DNA of 64,000 nt from an uncultured Collinsella sp. Its GTDB lineage: Bacteria > Actinomycetota > Coriobacteriia > Coriobacteriales > Coriobacteriaceae. Position 1 is the stretch's first letter, and each line of letters begins with the position of its first letter. The stretch is taken from contig CAUCKA010000006.1 in the NCBI GenBank assembly GCA_958443265.1, forward strand, positions 65,478 to 129,477, given 5' to 3'. Shown here piece after piece: positions 43,428 through 54,342 of the stretch. The notes beneath the pieces are model-generated. The model worked only from the letters and a program-made list of their open reading frames with translations. It searched no databases and was not told where the DNA came from. The position numbers were made by a program, and so were the translations under genes.

Positions 43428-44798
43428 CTACGCCACACCGTCGCGGGCGAGCTCCTCAGCCAGCGCTTCGGCAGGCATGGCCATAATCGCGTCGAGCTCG
43501 GCGTCCACCTCGGGAATACGCTTCACCTTGAGTTTGCGCACCAGATCACCACGGCACATCACGTACGTCGGCTCACGCAGTGCGCACAGATCATCGAGCG
43601 GGTTCTTGCGCGTTACCAAGATATCGGCAGCCTTGCCGCACTCGATCGTACCGGTCTCGCCGCCCAGCCCCAGCAGCTCGGCATTGATCTGCGTAGCCGT
43701 ATGCAGCGCAAAGGCGTTGCTCACGCCCACGTACTTGGCAAAATAGGCAACCTCACGCCACATGTCGTACTGCGTCACAAACGGGCAGCTCGAGTCCGTG
43801 CCCAGGCCCACCTTAACGCCAGCTTCCAGTGCGGCACGGGCGCTCTCGATGATGCCCGAACACACAATGTCGCCGTTCTTCTTTTGCGTGTCGGTCGAAT
43901 GGGTCTTCTCCGGATCGAGCAGCACAAACGGCAGCGCGGGGCTGATAGTGCAGGTAACGCTGGGCGCACGCCCCTCAAGCTGCGTGCCCGCGGCGCCGCG
44001 GTACAGTTCCAAGATCTCGGGAGTCATCGGGGCACCGTGCTCGATCGTATCGACGCCGGCCTCAAGCGCGGCCTTCACGCCCTCGGCGCTCTCGACATGA
44101 GCCATAACCGGCAGGCCCACCTCGTGCGCAGCCTTGCACGCCGCCGCGGCAACCTCGACCGGCATGCGCAGCACGCGCGGCTCACCTACTTCGGTCGCGT
44201 CGAACACGCCGCCCGTCACGAACAGCTTGATGACGTCGGCACCGCGCGCATACAAGTCACGCACTTGTTCGGCCACCTCATCGGGGGTATCGGCGACCTG
44301 CGCGAACAGCCCCGCACCGTGACCGCCCGGCACCGTGACACCCGTTCCCGGCGCCACCAGACGCGGACCCTGATACTTGCCGGCGTCGATAGCGTTGCGC
44401 ACGGCAATATCGGCAAACAGCGGGTCACCCGCACCGCGCACCGTGGTCACGCCGCTTGCCAACTGCTGCTGGGCGCTGCCCTTAAGAATATGGCGCACGA
44501 TGGCGCGCCCCACGGGATTATCGAGCTTCTTCATCAGCGCGCCCGCATCGCCGGCCGAGACAGGCTTGCCCGAGCCGCACAGGTGCACATGCATATTGAT
44601 GAGGCCGGGCATGAGGTACGCGCCGGCCAGGTCGATGACCTCGGCACCTGCAGGCGCCTGCGCCACAGCACTCGGCCCCACCCACGTGATGACACCGCGC
44701 TCAACGGCCACGGCCATATCGGGTTGCGGCTCCATATGCTCCGAGCCATCCAGGACGGTCGCATTGATAAACAACGTGGAACGATCGGCAGACGCCAT
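43428..44798 (-). CDS. Metal-dependent amidohydrolase (imidazolonepropionase-like)
   Basis: 456 residues from ATG 44798 (GGAGG 8 nt upstream), trimming 43 doubtful residues. The amidohydrolase signature HVH is in LMPGLINMHVHLCGSG. KLFVTGGVF supplies the bridging Lys (family type), HVESAEGVK and DTIEHGAPM the further histidines, and LGTDSSCPF the active-site Asp. It resembles Xaa-Pro dipeptidase/imidazolonepropionase-like enzymes of subtype III. Substrate unknown. The promoter side faces the palindrome cluster B. Confidence 0.88.
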   Translation of the reverse strand: MASADRSTLFINATVLDGSEHMEPQPDMAVAVERGVITWVGPSAVAQAPAGAEVIDLAGAYLMPGLINMHVHLCGSGKPVSAGDAGALMKKLDNPVGRAIVRHILKGSAQQQLASGVTTVRGAGDPLFADIAVRNAIDAGKYQGPRLVAPGTGVTVPGGHGAGLFAQVADTPDEVAEQVRDLYARGADVIKLFVTGGVFDATEVGEPRVLRMPVEVAAAACKAAHEVGLPVMAHVESAEGVKAALEAGVDTIEHGAPMTPEILELYRGAAGTQLEGRAPSVTCTISPALPFVLLDPEKTHSTDTQKKNGDIVCSGIIESARAALEAGVKVGLGTDSSCPFVTQYDMWREVAYFAKYVGVSNAFALHTATQINAELLGLGGETGTIECGKAADILVTRKNPLDDLCALREPTYVMCRGDLVRKLKVKRIPEVDAELDAIMAMPAEALAEELARDGVA

Positions 44799-44947
44799 AT
44801 CGAGCTCCTCCCTCACGAGCAACTTGAACATTTGTCCATTATCACCCAGTGCGGCAGGGTTGCTGCGGACATATCGGTTAACGGAGAAAGGATGAGACAC
44901 GGAGAACGGAATGCATTGCAGTCCCATCCCAGCGACATCCGGGAAAT

Positions 44948-45245
44948 GTCTAGATCTGTAACAGGTAGACCGGGTTTTAGCAGCCAGATGTTACAGATCG
45001 AGATCTTTCGGCACCGCGTCCAACCTTTGTCTCGATCTGTAACAGTTAGAGCGGTTTTTGGCCGTTAGATGTTACAGATTAAGATATTCTCCAGCCCTGT
45101 CGTCAAACATCTAAATCTGTAACAAGTAGACAGGTTTTCGGCCTCTAGATGTTACAGATTGAGATCTTTTAGCGGCAGCCAACCTTCTGTCTCGATCTGT
45201 AACAGCTACGAGGCCAAACGGCCCCTTGTTGTTACAGATCGAGAC
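44948..45245. repeat. 57-bp palindrome cluster B (4 units)
   Basis: Units at 44948-45004, 45029-45085, 45109-45165 and 45189-45245, every one 57 nt, spaced 81, 80 and 80 bp apart. The inter-unit spacers are 23-24 nt and mostly unlike each other. The centre of the first three follows the pattern nnTAGAnnGGTTTTnGGC. Unit 4 has its centre inverted relative to them. The cluster ends 73 bp before the stop of the nuclease-like gene. Confidence 0.95.
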
Positions 45246-45317
45246 AAACTCGGCAGGAACAACCACATTCGCGTCAGTTGCACCCCTTAGCACCCATACC
45301 ACTGACGCTTCCATCCC

Positions 45318-46358
45318 TCAGCCAAATGGGGCCCGCTGCGAAATACCCGCCAGCCTCATCTTTTCAGCCAGCTTCCCCGGGTCTTTGAGTTCGTTAAACG
45401 TAAACCGAAGCACCTTATGCCCGAGCATTGTCAGATGAGATTCCCGCTGACGTTCTGCCACGAATGGGTCGACCGACTCCCGACCCTCGCCGTTCTGCAA
45501 GGTGTACTTCCCCTTTCCGTCGAGCTCGCCGATGACACACGTCCCGTCCACGAGCCGCCAAAAATAATCAACCCGAAACACCTGGCTCGGATCGAGCGGG
45601 TCGCGAAACTCCACCTGCAGCTCCGGAACCGGAAAGCCGTACGCAATAAAGAATGCTCGGAACCGAGACTCGCCGCCGTTTTCAGACAGCCCGTCCGCAT
45701 ACGACGCAATCACCTGTGCCCTGCGATACCCTCGCCTGCCCTCGCAATCGGCGCGGAGGCGCTCGCACAAATCCCCACGTGATACGCCTTTCGCCCGCAG
45801 TGCAGAATCGGCAATCGCCAACCCGTAGGAGAACGGCGCACGCAGTAGGCAATCCTCCACCGTGCGCCAAAACGACGTCACCCGCACGCCATCAACATGC
45901 TCGAGTGCGCCCGCCATCTGCGGACGCAACAACCTGCACCCGCCGCTCAACGTCACCGAACAACCCGTCTTAACAAGAAAACGCGACCCAAGCAGATCAT
46001 TCGGCACCTCCAGACCCCACAAAAGCGCCGCGTCATAGCCCCAAAACGCCCAATCGGGATGAAACTCTGCAAGCCCTTTGATGGTACGCAGCGTTCGCTC
46101 CGCCGGCGTCAGCACACCCCAATCATGTTGAAAGCAGAACAAATACGGCTCGGGTTCCGCGATATCGTCGGTTCCAACATGACGCCGCAGCCACATGAGC
46201 TCGGCATTGTCATGCGTTGCGAGCAGCGCACCTTGCTCGGTCGCCTCCGTGAGTCGCGCGAGCATCCTATTCCGCGCCAACGTGTTGCGAGTCGTATGCT
46301 TGTGCTTGAAAACGGTATTAGACACTTCCATCACCACCACATCGGACAAATGAACCAT
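45318..46358 (-). CDS. AbiEi-like / PD-(D/E)XK (DUF559-like) nuclease-type protein
   Basis: 346 residues from ATG 46358 (GTG 46364 also fits the GGAGG site). The central part (AEFHPDWAFWGYDAALLWGL, then a beta-rich stretch) resembles AbiEi-type antitoxin/regulator proteins of actinobacteria. The C-terminal part, FRVDYFWRLVDGTCVIGELDGKGKY, then ERQRESHLTMLGHKVLRFT, has the layout of DUF559/Vsr-like endonuclease folds: Asp, then E-x-D-x-K (near residue 274), then a helix and strand. It is a standalone gene packed between two palindrome clusters (73 bp from B, 27 bp from C). It may be part of a defence or regulatory system; no partner toxin is present. Confidence 0.6.
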   Translation of the reverse strand: MVHLSDVVVMEVSNTVFKHKHTTRNTLARNRMLARLTEATEQGALLATHDNAELMWLRRHVGTDDIAEPEPYLFCFQHDWGVLTPAERTLRTIKGLAEFHPDWAFWGYDAALLWGLEVPNDLLGSRFLVKTGCSVTLSGGCRLLRPQMAGALEHVDGVRVTSFWRTVEDCLLRAPFSYGLAIADSALRAKGVSRGDLCERLRADCEGRRGYRRAQVIASYADGLSENGGESRFRAFFIAYGFPVPELQVEFRDPLDPSQVFRVDYFWRLVDGTCVIGELDGKGKYTLQNGEGRESVDPFVAERQRESHLTMLGHKVLRFTFNELKDPGKLAEKMRLAGISQRAPFG

Positions 46359-46384
46359 CGTCACCGTTGCCTCCGCCGACAAAT

Positions 46385-46521
46385 GTCTTGATCTGTAACA
46401 GTAAACCGTTCTCCAGACCCCTAAACGTTACAGATTGAGACAAACCAGCGGCGCCCAAGCATTCGTCTCGATCCGTAACAGGTAGACCGGTTTTTTGTCC
46501 CCAAACGTTACAGATCGAGAC
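46385..46521. repeat. 57-bp palindrome cluster C (2 units)
   Basis: Units at 46385-46441 and 46465-46521, 80 bp apart with a 23-nt spacer. Both have CGTTACAG rather than TGTTACAG in the right arm, suggesting local homogenisation. The first unit is only 27 bp upstream of the nuclease-like start codon, inside its likely promoter. Confidence 0.94.
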
Positions 46522-46561
46522 ATAAAGGCAGAAGGCGAGGCAGGCGACAACCGCCCATCCC

Positions 46562-47269
46562 CTACTCCCATTCTTGCTCGTAAATATTGAGCGACTTTAC
46601 GTAACGCCCCTGGGCGCCCATGATGTCGCGGACCAGACGCAAGAAGAAGCTGATGCACGAGGTGTCAAAGCCGTCCTGCAGGTCCTCGGGATGCACCGCA
46701 CCCGGCCCGTCGACCGCCGTGTCGTTCAGGCGCGCGATGTCATACAGGTAGAGCTGTCCCGCCGTAAGCCAGACATCGTCGACGCAGGCGAGGCGCACCG
46801 CAATCGCGCCGTCGTTCCAATGCTCCTTCCGCACGATATGCGGGTCGTAGACATCAAAGCGATGATCGGTGCGCGTGTCCTTCAGCACGACCATGCCGGA
46901 CGCAGGATTCTTGTCCAAAATGCCAAAGCGCGAGAAATACTGCGTGTCGCGTACCTGCTCGAGCCGCTTGAGCGAGGCAGGCGAAAGCGATGCCGGCGGC
47001 TCGTCAACATATAGCTCGAGCAGCGTTTTGCCATGGCGATAGGGGCGCTCGAAGAGCAGCCAATCGGTAAACGCCATGTTGTAGGCCATGATTTCGTTTT
47101 GAGAAGGCCCCTCGCAATAGCTGAGCCACGGGTCGACAATGACCTCGAACTGTTCGCGCGCCGGCTCCAGGAATTGAAACTTCCGCAGCATCCAAAAGTG
47201 AGCCATGTCGGCAATATCGTTGCCGACGGCTTCAGCCAGCTCTGCTCGGTCAAAAGCGTGGTCAGTCAT
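46562..47269 (-). CDS. Protein of unknown function (235 aa)
   Basis: I do not recognise the family. The start is good: ATG 47269 follows GAGGAGGATGCC. It is a soluble, acidic protein with many aromatic residues: HFWMLRKFQFLEPAREQFEVIVDPWLSYCE, WLLFERPYRHGKTLLELYV, then DTQYFSRFGILDKNPASGMVVLKDTRT and FDVYDPHIV. The mixed helical front half and beta-strand back half might suggest a SEC-C-like or nucleic-acid-linked accessory protein, but that is weak. It lies between palindrome cluster C and a 350-bp stretch without genes, and is read in the same direction as the nuclease-like gene. Confidence 0.65.
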   Translation of the reverse strand: MTDHAFDRAELAEAVGNDIADMAHFWMLRKFQFLEPAREQFEVIVDPWLSYCEGPSQNEIMAYNMAFTDWLLFERPYRHGKTLLELYVDEPPASLSPASLKRLEQVRDTQYFSRFGILDKNPASGMVVLKDTRTDHRFDVYDPHIVRKEHWNDGAIAVRLACVDDVWLTAGQLYLYDIARLNDTAVDGPGAVHPEDLQDGFDTSCISFFLRLVRDIMGAQGRYVKSLNIYEQEWE

Positions 47270-47564
47270 GGCATCCTCCTCAAACTGATGGACCTCAATT
47301 TGAGCTTACGAGGAGGGTGGGCAGCCACGACCAGCGCGGGCAAAATAGGCCTCCGGCTGCAAACCAGATGCTGACCAAACACTTGACGAAAAGCTTGACC
47401 GAAAATGCGCGCCGCAACAAAACCGCAGGTAAACATCGACGGCCAACCCGCCCTTTTGAGCCAGATGCCCGCAGCCACCACATAAACAACAGGCGACCAC
47501 AGCCCAAGAAGTCGACAAATGAACACCCGCACGTCGACAAACGAGCAAACTGCTCGCAAAGAGT
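47270..47564. other. Noncoding stretch upstream of the 235-aa gene
   Basis: Short overlapping frames on the minus strand have no ribosome sites or family resemblance. Visible elements are two GTCGACAAA(T/C) direct repeats near 47511-47541 and a CGAGCA-AAC-TGCTCG hairpin near 47542-47556. These may be control elements for the gene at 47269. Confidence 0.35.
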
Positions 47565-47606
47565 GTCCCCAACGACTAGACAAAAAAATGGCTAGTCGTT
47601 GGGGAC
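47565..47606. repeat. 15-bp perfect palindrome of the GGGGAC family
   Basis: GTCCCCAACGACTAG (47565-47579) and CTAGTCGTTGGGGAC (47592-47606) with an A-rich 12-nt loop; GTTC follows. It is 17 nt from the gltD stop codon and could act as its transcript end. Confidence 0.85.
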
Positions 47607-47623
47607 GTTCTTAAATGACTACT

Positions 47624-49105
<1,482 letters not shown>

Positions 49106-49110
49106 GGCAC

Positions 49111-52100
49111 TTACGCCTCCTTCTTGGTCGAAGCAACAGAGCTGGCAGCCACAGACGCAGCGCCAGCAGCACCGCCCGCCACATCAAAGCGATCGACATC
49201 CGCGGCGCTCGCGCGACCGGTCACAATGTCAAACGCCAGCTCCTCGGCCTGCGCATGCGTCTTGCCGACGGCCTCGGCGGCGGCGACAATCGCCAGCACA
49301 CGCTCGTACTCGGTCGGAATGACCTTCACGAAGTGCTTGCTCATCGTCTCAAAGCTGTAGAGCAGCTTGATGCCGCGCGGGCTCTGCGTCGCGTCCACGT
49401 GCTCCTGGATGAGCGCACGGACCTGCTCCAGCTCGCCGGCCGTCGGGGCCTTGAGCTCGACGCTCTCGTGGTTCACGCGGGCATCGAGCGTGCCGTACTG
49501 GTCAAAGACATAAGCCACGCCACCCGTCATGCCGGCAGCGAAGTTCTGCCCGACCTCGCCCAGGATGAGCGCCAGGCCACCCGTCATGTACTCGCAACCG
49601 TGGTTGCCGCAACCCTCGACCACCACGGTGGCACCGGAGTTGCGTACGCCAAAGCGCTGGCCGGCCAGGCCGTTGATGAAGCCACGGCCGCTCGTGGCGC
49701 CAAAGAACGCAACGTTGCCCACGATGATGTTTTCGTCGAACTTATAGGTCGCATGCGGGTTGGGGCGCACCGACACCTCGCCGCCCGAAAGGCCCTTGCC
49801 AAAGTAGTCGTTGGCGTCGCCGCACACGTTGAGCGTAATGCCGCGCGGCAGGAAGGCGCCAAAGCTCTGACCGGCCGATCCATCGCAATCGATGGTGATG
49901 GAGCCGGCGGGCAGGCCCTCGGGATGTGCCTTGGTCACCGCGTTACCAAGGATGGTGCCCACGCAACGGTTGACGTTGGCGATATCAGCGCGGAAGCGAA
50001 TCGGACGCAAGTGGGCACGGGCATCGGCCGTGTAGGGCACGAACAGCGTGGAGTCGAGCGTCTTGTCGAGCTCGCTGTCCGCGGCCATCTGCGGCAGGAA
50101 GTGACGACCGTCGGCACCCGGGATGTGGGCACCGAACTCGCAGGTCGCGCTCGCCAGCACGGGCGTCAGATCGAGCAGGTTAGCCTTGCGGTTGCCCGGG
50201 ACCTCGATCTGGCGCAAGCACTCGGGATGGCCGACCATCTCGTCGACGGTGCGGAAGCCCAGGCTCGCCATGACCTCGCGCAGTTGCTCGGCAACAAAGA
50301 GCATAAAGTGCTCGACGTGCTCGGGCTTGCCGCGGAAGCCGCGACGCAGGCGGCAGTTTTGCGTGGCGATGCCGGCGGGGCAGGTATCCTGCTGGCAGTC
50401 GCGCTGCATGAGGCAGCCCATCGAGATGAGCGGCATGGTCGCAAAGCCAAACTCCTCGGCGCCCAGCAAGCAGGCGACGGCAACATCGGTGCCGTCCATG
50501 AGCTTGCCGTCGGCCTCGAGCACCACGCGTGAGCGCAGGCCGTTTTGCAGCAACGTCTGCTGGGCCTCGGCAAGGCCAAGCTCCAGCGGCAGACCGGCGT
50601 GCCAGATCGAATCGCGAGCAGCGGCACCCGAGCCGCCATTGTGGCCGCTGATCAAGATCTTGTCGGCAGCGCCCTTGGCCACACCGGTGGCGATGGTGCC
50701 GACGCCGGCCTCGCTGACCAGCTTGACCGACACGCGTGCGCCAGGGTTGGCGTTCTTAAGGTCAAAGATGAGCTCGGCCAGGTCTTCGATGGAGTAGATG
50801 TCGTGATGCGGCGGAGGCGAGATCAGGCCGATGCCGGGCGTGGACTGACGGACCTCGGCAATCCAGGGGTAGACCTTCTTGCCGGGCAGGTGGCCACCCT
50901 CGCCGGGCTTGGCGCCCTGGGCCATCTTGATCTGAATCTCGAAGGCGCTGCACAGGTAGCGGCTCGTCACGCCAAAGCGCGCACTTGCCACCTGCTTGAT
51001 CGCGGAGTTCTTGGAATCACCGTTAGCCAGCGGGGTCTCGCGACGCGGATCCTCACCGCCCTCGCCGGAGTTGGAACGGCCGTGCAGGCGGTTCATGGCG
51101 ATGGCCATGCACTCGTGTGCTTCCTTGCTGATAGAGCCGTACGACATGGCGCCGGTGTTAAAGCGGCGGACGATGTTGAGCGCGGGCTCGACCTCGTCGA
51201 GCGAAACCGGCGTGCGGCCGCTGGCATCAAAGTCGAGCAAGTCGCGCAGGCGCACGGCACGGCCGGTACGGTGCAGACGGGCGCTGTACTCCTTAAAGGT
51301 GTCGTAGCTGTCCTCACGGCAGGCGGTCTGCAGCAAGTAGACAGTCTGAGGGTCGATCAGGTGATCCTCGCCGCCGATCGGGCGCCACTTGGTCAGGCCC
51401 AGCGTGGGCAGCTGATCGGGAGCCGGGCTCTTAAGGATGGCGAGCGCGGCGTCGTAGCGCTCGTTTTGCTCGCGCTCAACGTCCTCGACACCCATACCGC
51501 CCACACGGCTCACCGTGCCGGCGAAGTACGCGTTGACGAACTCCGGCGTAAAGCCCACGGCCTCGAAGATCTGCGCCGAATGGTAGCTCTGCACCGTGGA
51601 GATGCCCATCTTGGACATGATGGAGACGATGCCGGCGGTCGCAGCCTTGTTGTAGTTGGCGATGCCCTGCTCGGCCGTCACGTCCAGGTCGCCGTGTGCC
51701 GCCAGATCGCGGACGCACGCATGTGCGCTGTACGGATAGATGCCGCTCGCGGAGTAGCCCACCAGTGCCGCAAAGTCGTGCGGAGACACGGCGTCGCCGC
51801 ACTCCACCACGATATCGGCAAAGGTACGCACGCCGACGCGGATCAGGTGGTTGTGCACGCAGCCCACGGCAAGCAGCGACGGCACGGGCACCTCGCCCGC
51901 TCCGGCGCGATCGCTCAGCACCACAATGTTCGCGCCGTCGCGAACCGCGGCCTCGACGTCTTCGGCAAGCTGCTTGAGCGCAGCCTGCAGCGCGCCCTCA
52001 CCCGCGTCGCGGCGGTACACGGCACGGAAACGGCGGGTCTTAAAGCCAACACGGTCGATGGCACAAATGCGGTCGAACTCCTCCTCGCTCAGCAGCGGGC

Positions 52101-53808
52101 GCTCCAGACGCACCAGCTGGCAGGCCGTGCGGGAATCCTCGAGCAGGTTGCCGTGGTTGCCCAGGTAGAGCGTGGTCGAAGTTACCATATGCTCGCGCAG
52201 GGCATCGATCGGCGGGTTCGTGACCTGGGCGAACAGCTGATAGAAGTAGTCAAAGAACGAGCGGGTCTTCTTTGACAGGCAGGCCAGCGGCGCGTCGATA
52301 CCCATCGAAGCGAGTGGGGCCTTGCCCTGCTGGGCCATAGGACGCACGACCTCGTCGACGTCATCCCAGTGGTAGCCGAGCTTGGCCATGCGCACAGCGG
52401 CGGGCACCTCGGCATCCTCGGCGGACGCGGGCGCGGCGGGCTCATCGAGCGCGTCGACGGTCAGCGTCTCCTCGGCAATCCAGTCGCGGTAGGGCTTCTC
52501 CTTGGCATAGCGGGCGCGCAGCTCGTCGTTGTAGATCACGCGACCGCGGGCAAAATCGACCTCGAGCATCTGACCCGGTCCCAAGCAGCCGCTCGTCAGG
52601 ATGTTCTCGGGGCGCACCTCGATGGTGCCCACCTCGCTTGCCAGCATAAAGCGACCGTCGCGCGTCACGTAGTAGCGAGCCGGACGCAGGCCGTTACGGT
52701 CGAGGGCAGCGCCCAGGGTGCGACCGTCGGTAAAGGCGATGGCCGCCGGGCCATCCCATGGCTCCATGAGCATGGACTGGTAAGCGTCGTAGGCGCGGCG
52801 CTCCTCACTCAGACTGTCGTTGTGGTCCCACGGCTCGGGCAGCAACATGGACGCGGCACGCGTGAGCGGGCGGCCGTTCATGACCAGGAACTCAAGCACA
52901 TTGTCCAGAATCGCGGAGTCGGAACCCTCGCGGTTGATGATGGGCATCACGCGCTCAAGATCGTGCTGCAACACGGGGCTGTACAGGTTGGGTTCGCGGG
53001 CGCGAATCCAGTTGACGTTGCCCTTGAGAGTGTTGATCTCGCCGTTGTGAATGATAGAGCGGTTGGGGTGCGCGCGCTCCCAGCTGGGCGTGGTGTTGGT
53101 GGAGTAGCGCGAGTGGACGAGCGCCACGGCCGTCTTGACGGCGGCGTCGTTGAGGTCGATGAAGAAGCGGCGCATCTGCGTGGCGACCAGCATGCCCTTG
53201 TACACGATGGTGCGCGAGCTCATGGAGCACACGTAGAAGATCTTGTCGCGCAGGGCAAACTTGGCATCGGCCTTCTTTTCGATGGTGCGGCGGCACACGT
53301 ACAGGCGACGCTCAAAGGCATCGCCGGCGGGCGTGTCGTCCGGACGGCCCAGGAAGGCCTGCAGGATAGTAGGCATGCAGGCGCGGGCCGTCTCGCCCAG
53401 GTCGTGCGGGTCGACCGGCACCTCGCGCCAAAAGAGCAGCGGCACGCCAGCCTCGGCGCAGCCCTCCTCAAACACGCGGCGGGCATCCTCTACGCCCTTG
53501 TCGTCCTGCGGGAAGAACAGCATGGCCACGCCATAGTCGCCCTCTGCCGGCAGAATCTGACCGCACTTTTGAGCCTCTTTACGGAAAAAGTGATGCGGAA
53601 CCTGGAACAGGATGCCAGCGCCATCGCCGGTATTCTTCTCGAGTCCCGTGCCGCCGCGGTGCTCCAAGTTGACCAGAATGGACAGCGCATCGTCCAGAAT
53701 CTGGTGATGGCGCTCACCGTTGATATCGGCAAGCGCGCCGATGCCACATGCATCGTGGTCGAATTCGGGGCGATAAAGGCCCTGCTGCTGAGCGGAATCT
53801 GCCTGCAT
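49111..53808 (-). CDS. gltB: Glutamate synthase large subunit
   Basis: 1565 residues, full length. The glutaminase nucleophile is expected at Cys21 (FDHDACGIGALAD) after removal of the preceding residues. The order is amidotransferase type 2, a central domain, the FMN-binding domain with GEGGEDPRR, GEGGHLPGKK and SGHNGGSGAA, the [3Fe-4S] cysteines in CLMQRDCQQDTCPAGI, and the GXGXG beta-helix (GGVAYVFDQYG region). It transfers glutamine-derived ammonia to 2-oxoglutarate. GGGGAGG lies close before ATG 53808. The promoter side (53809-53987) has no recognised regulator site. Confidence 0.97.
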   Translation of the reverse strand: MQADSAQQQGLYRPEFDHDACGIGALADINGERHHQILDDALSILVNLEHRGGTGLEKNTGDGAGILFQVPHHFFRKEAQKCGQILPAEGDYGVAMLFFPQDDKGVEDARRVFEEGCAEAGVPLLFWREVPVDPHDLGETARACMPTILQAFLGRPDDTPAGDAFERRLYVCRRTIEKKADAKFALRDKIFYVCSMSSRTIVYKGMLVATQMRRFFIDLNDAAVKTAVALVHSRYSTNTTPSWERAHPNRSIIHNGEINTLKGNVNWIRAREPNLYSPVLQHDLERVMPIINREGSDSAILDNVLEFLVMNGRPLTRAASMLLPEPWDHNDSLSEERRAYDAYQSMLMEPWDGPAAIAFTDGRTLGAALDRNGLRPARYYVTRDGRFMLASEVGTIEVRPENILTSGCLGPGQMLEVDFARGRVIYNDELRARYAKEKPYRDWIAEETLTVDALDEPAAPASAEDAEVPAAVRMAKLGYHWDDVDEVVRPMAQQGKAPLASMGIDAPLACLSKKTRSFFDYFYQLFAQVTNPPIDALREHMVTSTTLYLGNHGNLLEDSRTACQLVRLERPLLSEEEFDRICAIDRVGFKTRRFRAVYRRDAGEGALQAALKQLAEDVEAAVRDGANIVVLSDRAGAGEVPVPSLLAVGCVHNHLIRVGVRTFADIVVECGDAVSPHDFAALVGYSASGIYPYSAHACVRDLAAHGDLDVTAEQGIANYNKAATAGIVSIMSKMGISTVQSYHSAQIFEAVGFTPEFVNAYFAGTVSRVGGMGVEDVEREQNERYDAALAILKSPAPDQLPTLGLTKWRPIGGEDHLIDPQTVYLLQTACREDSYDTFKEYSARLHRTGRAVRLRDLLDFDASGRTPVSLDEVEPALNIVRRFNTGAMSYGSISKEAHECMAIAMNRLHGRSNSGEGGEDPRRETPLANGDSKNSAIKQVASARFGVTSRYLCSAFEIQIKMAQGAKPGEGGHLPGKKVYPWIAEVRQSTPGIGLISPPPHHDIYSIEDLAELIFDLKNANPGARVSVKLVSEAGVGTIATGVAKGAADKILISGHNGGSGAAARDSIWHAGLPLELGLAEAQQTLLQNGLRSRVVLEADGKLMDGTDVAVACLLGAEEFGFATMPLISMGCLMQRDCQQDTCPAGIATQNCRLRRGFRGKPEHVEHFMLFVAEQLREVMASLGFRTVDEMVGHPECLRQIEVPGNRKANLLDLTPVLASATCEFGAHIPGADGRHFLPQMAADSELDKTLDSTLFVPYTADARAHLRPIRFRADIANVNRCVGTILGNAVTKAHPEGLPAGSITIDCDGSAGQSFGAFLPRGITLNVCGDANDYFGKGLSGGEVSVRPNPHATYKFDENIIVGNVAFFGATSGRGFINGLAGQRFGVRNSGATVVVEGCGNHGCEYMTGGLALILGEVGQNFAAGMTGGVAYVFDQYGTLDARVNHESVELKAPTAGELEQVRALIQEHVDATQSPRGIKLLYSFETMSKHFVKVIPTEYERVLAIVAAAEAVGKTHAQAEELAFDIVTGRASAADVDRFDVAGGAAGAASVAASSVASTKKEA

Positions 53809-53987
53809 CGCGATCCTCCCCTAGATATTAGTCAGTCAGTTGAATAGGCATACTAGGAGCATCGCCGGCCCGCTGTGTTTCCCGCCCGTTTCGAAACAAT
53901 CGCGTAACGCACGCCGGCCATCAACGTCTTGCTATCAAACGTGTACGTCAGCGCCCAAGTTCGACCTGTAAACTCACCGCTTCAAAC

Positions 53988-54204
53988 ATCTCAATCTGTA
54001 ACAGGAGGAGCCGATTTTGGCGCCTAGATGTTACAGATTGAGATTTTCTGCGGGACGGTTTTGGTTTGTCTCGATCTGTAACACGAAGGGCCGGTTTTGG
54101 CGGTCAGCTGTTACAAATCGAGATTTTCCATAGGACCATTTCTTCCTGTCTCGATCTGTAACAGCTAGGCCCAATTTCCATCCCCAGTTGTTACAGATCG
54201 AGAC
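53988..54204. repeat. 57-bp palindrome cluster D (3 units)
   Basis: Units at 53988-54044, 54068-54124 and 54148-54204, exactly 80 bp apart, spacers 23 nt. Centres include GGCGCCTAGA and GGCGGTCAGC types. The spacer after unit 1 (TTTCTGCGGGACGG then TTTTGGTTT) is almost the same as the spacer in cluster E. Confidence 0.95.
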
Positions 54205-54261
54205 ATTTCGGCAGTCCCCTTGCGCCATCCTATTCAAATACAACTATTTTGTTAGTCTTGG

Positions 54262-54290
54262 TTAACTTTTGAACCTAAAACGGGTATCCT
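54262..54290 (+). promoter_or_regulatory. Putative gpmA promoter
   Basis: TTAACT (54262-54267), a 17-bp spacer, and TATCCT (54285-54290) lie 58 nt after cluster D and 52 nt before the ATG. Confidence 0.4.
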
Positions 54291-54342
54291 TTGCGGCGTC
54301 AAGCAAACGGCACGCACACTGTGCCAGATCAAGGAGGCCCCT

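Noticed and set aside
47266..47583. Three overlapping minus-strand frames upstream of the 235-aa gene
   Set aside because: Alternative frames of a noncoding stretch; hydrophobic by composition but without start signals.
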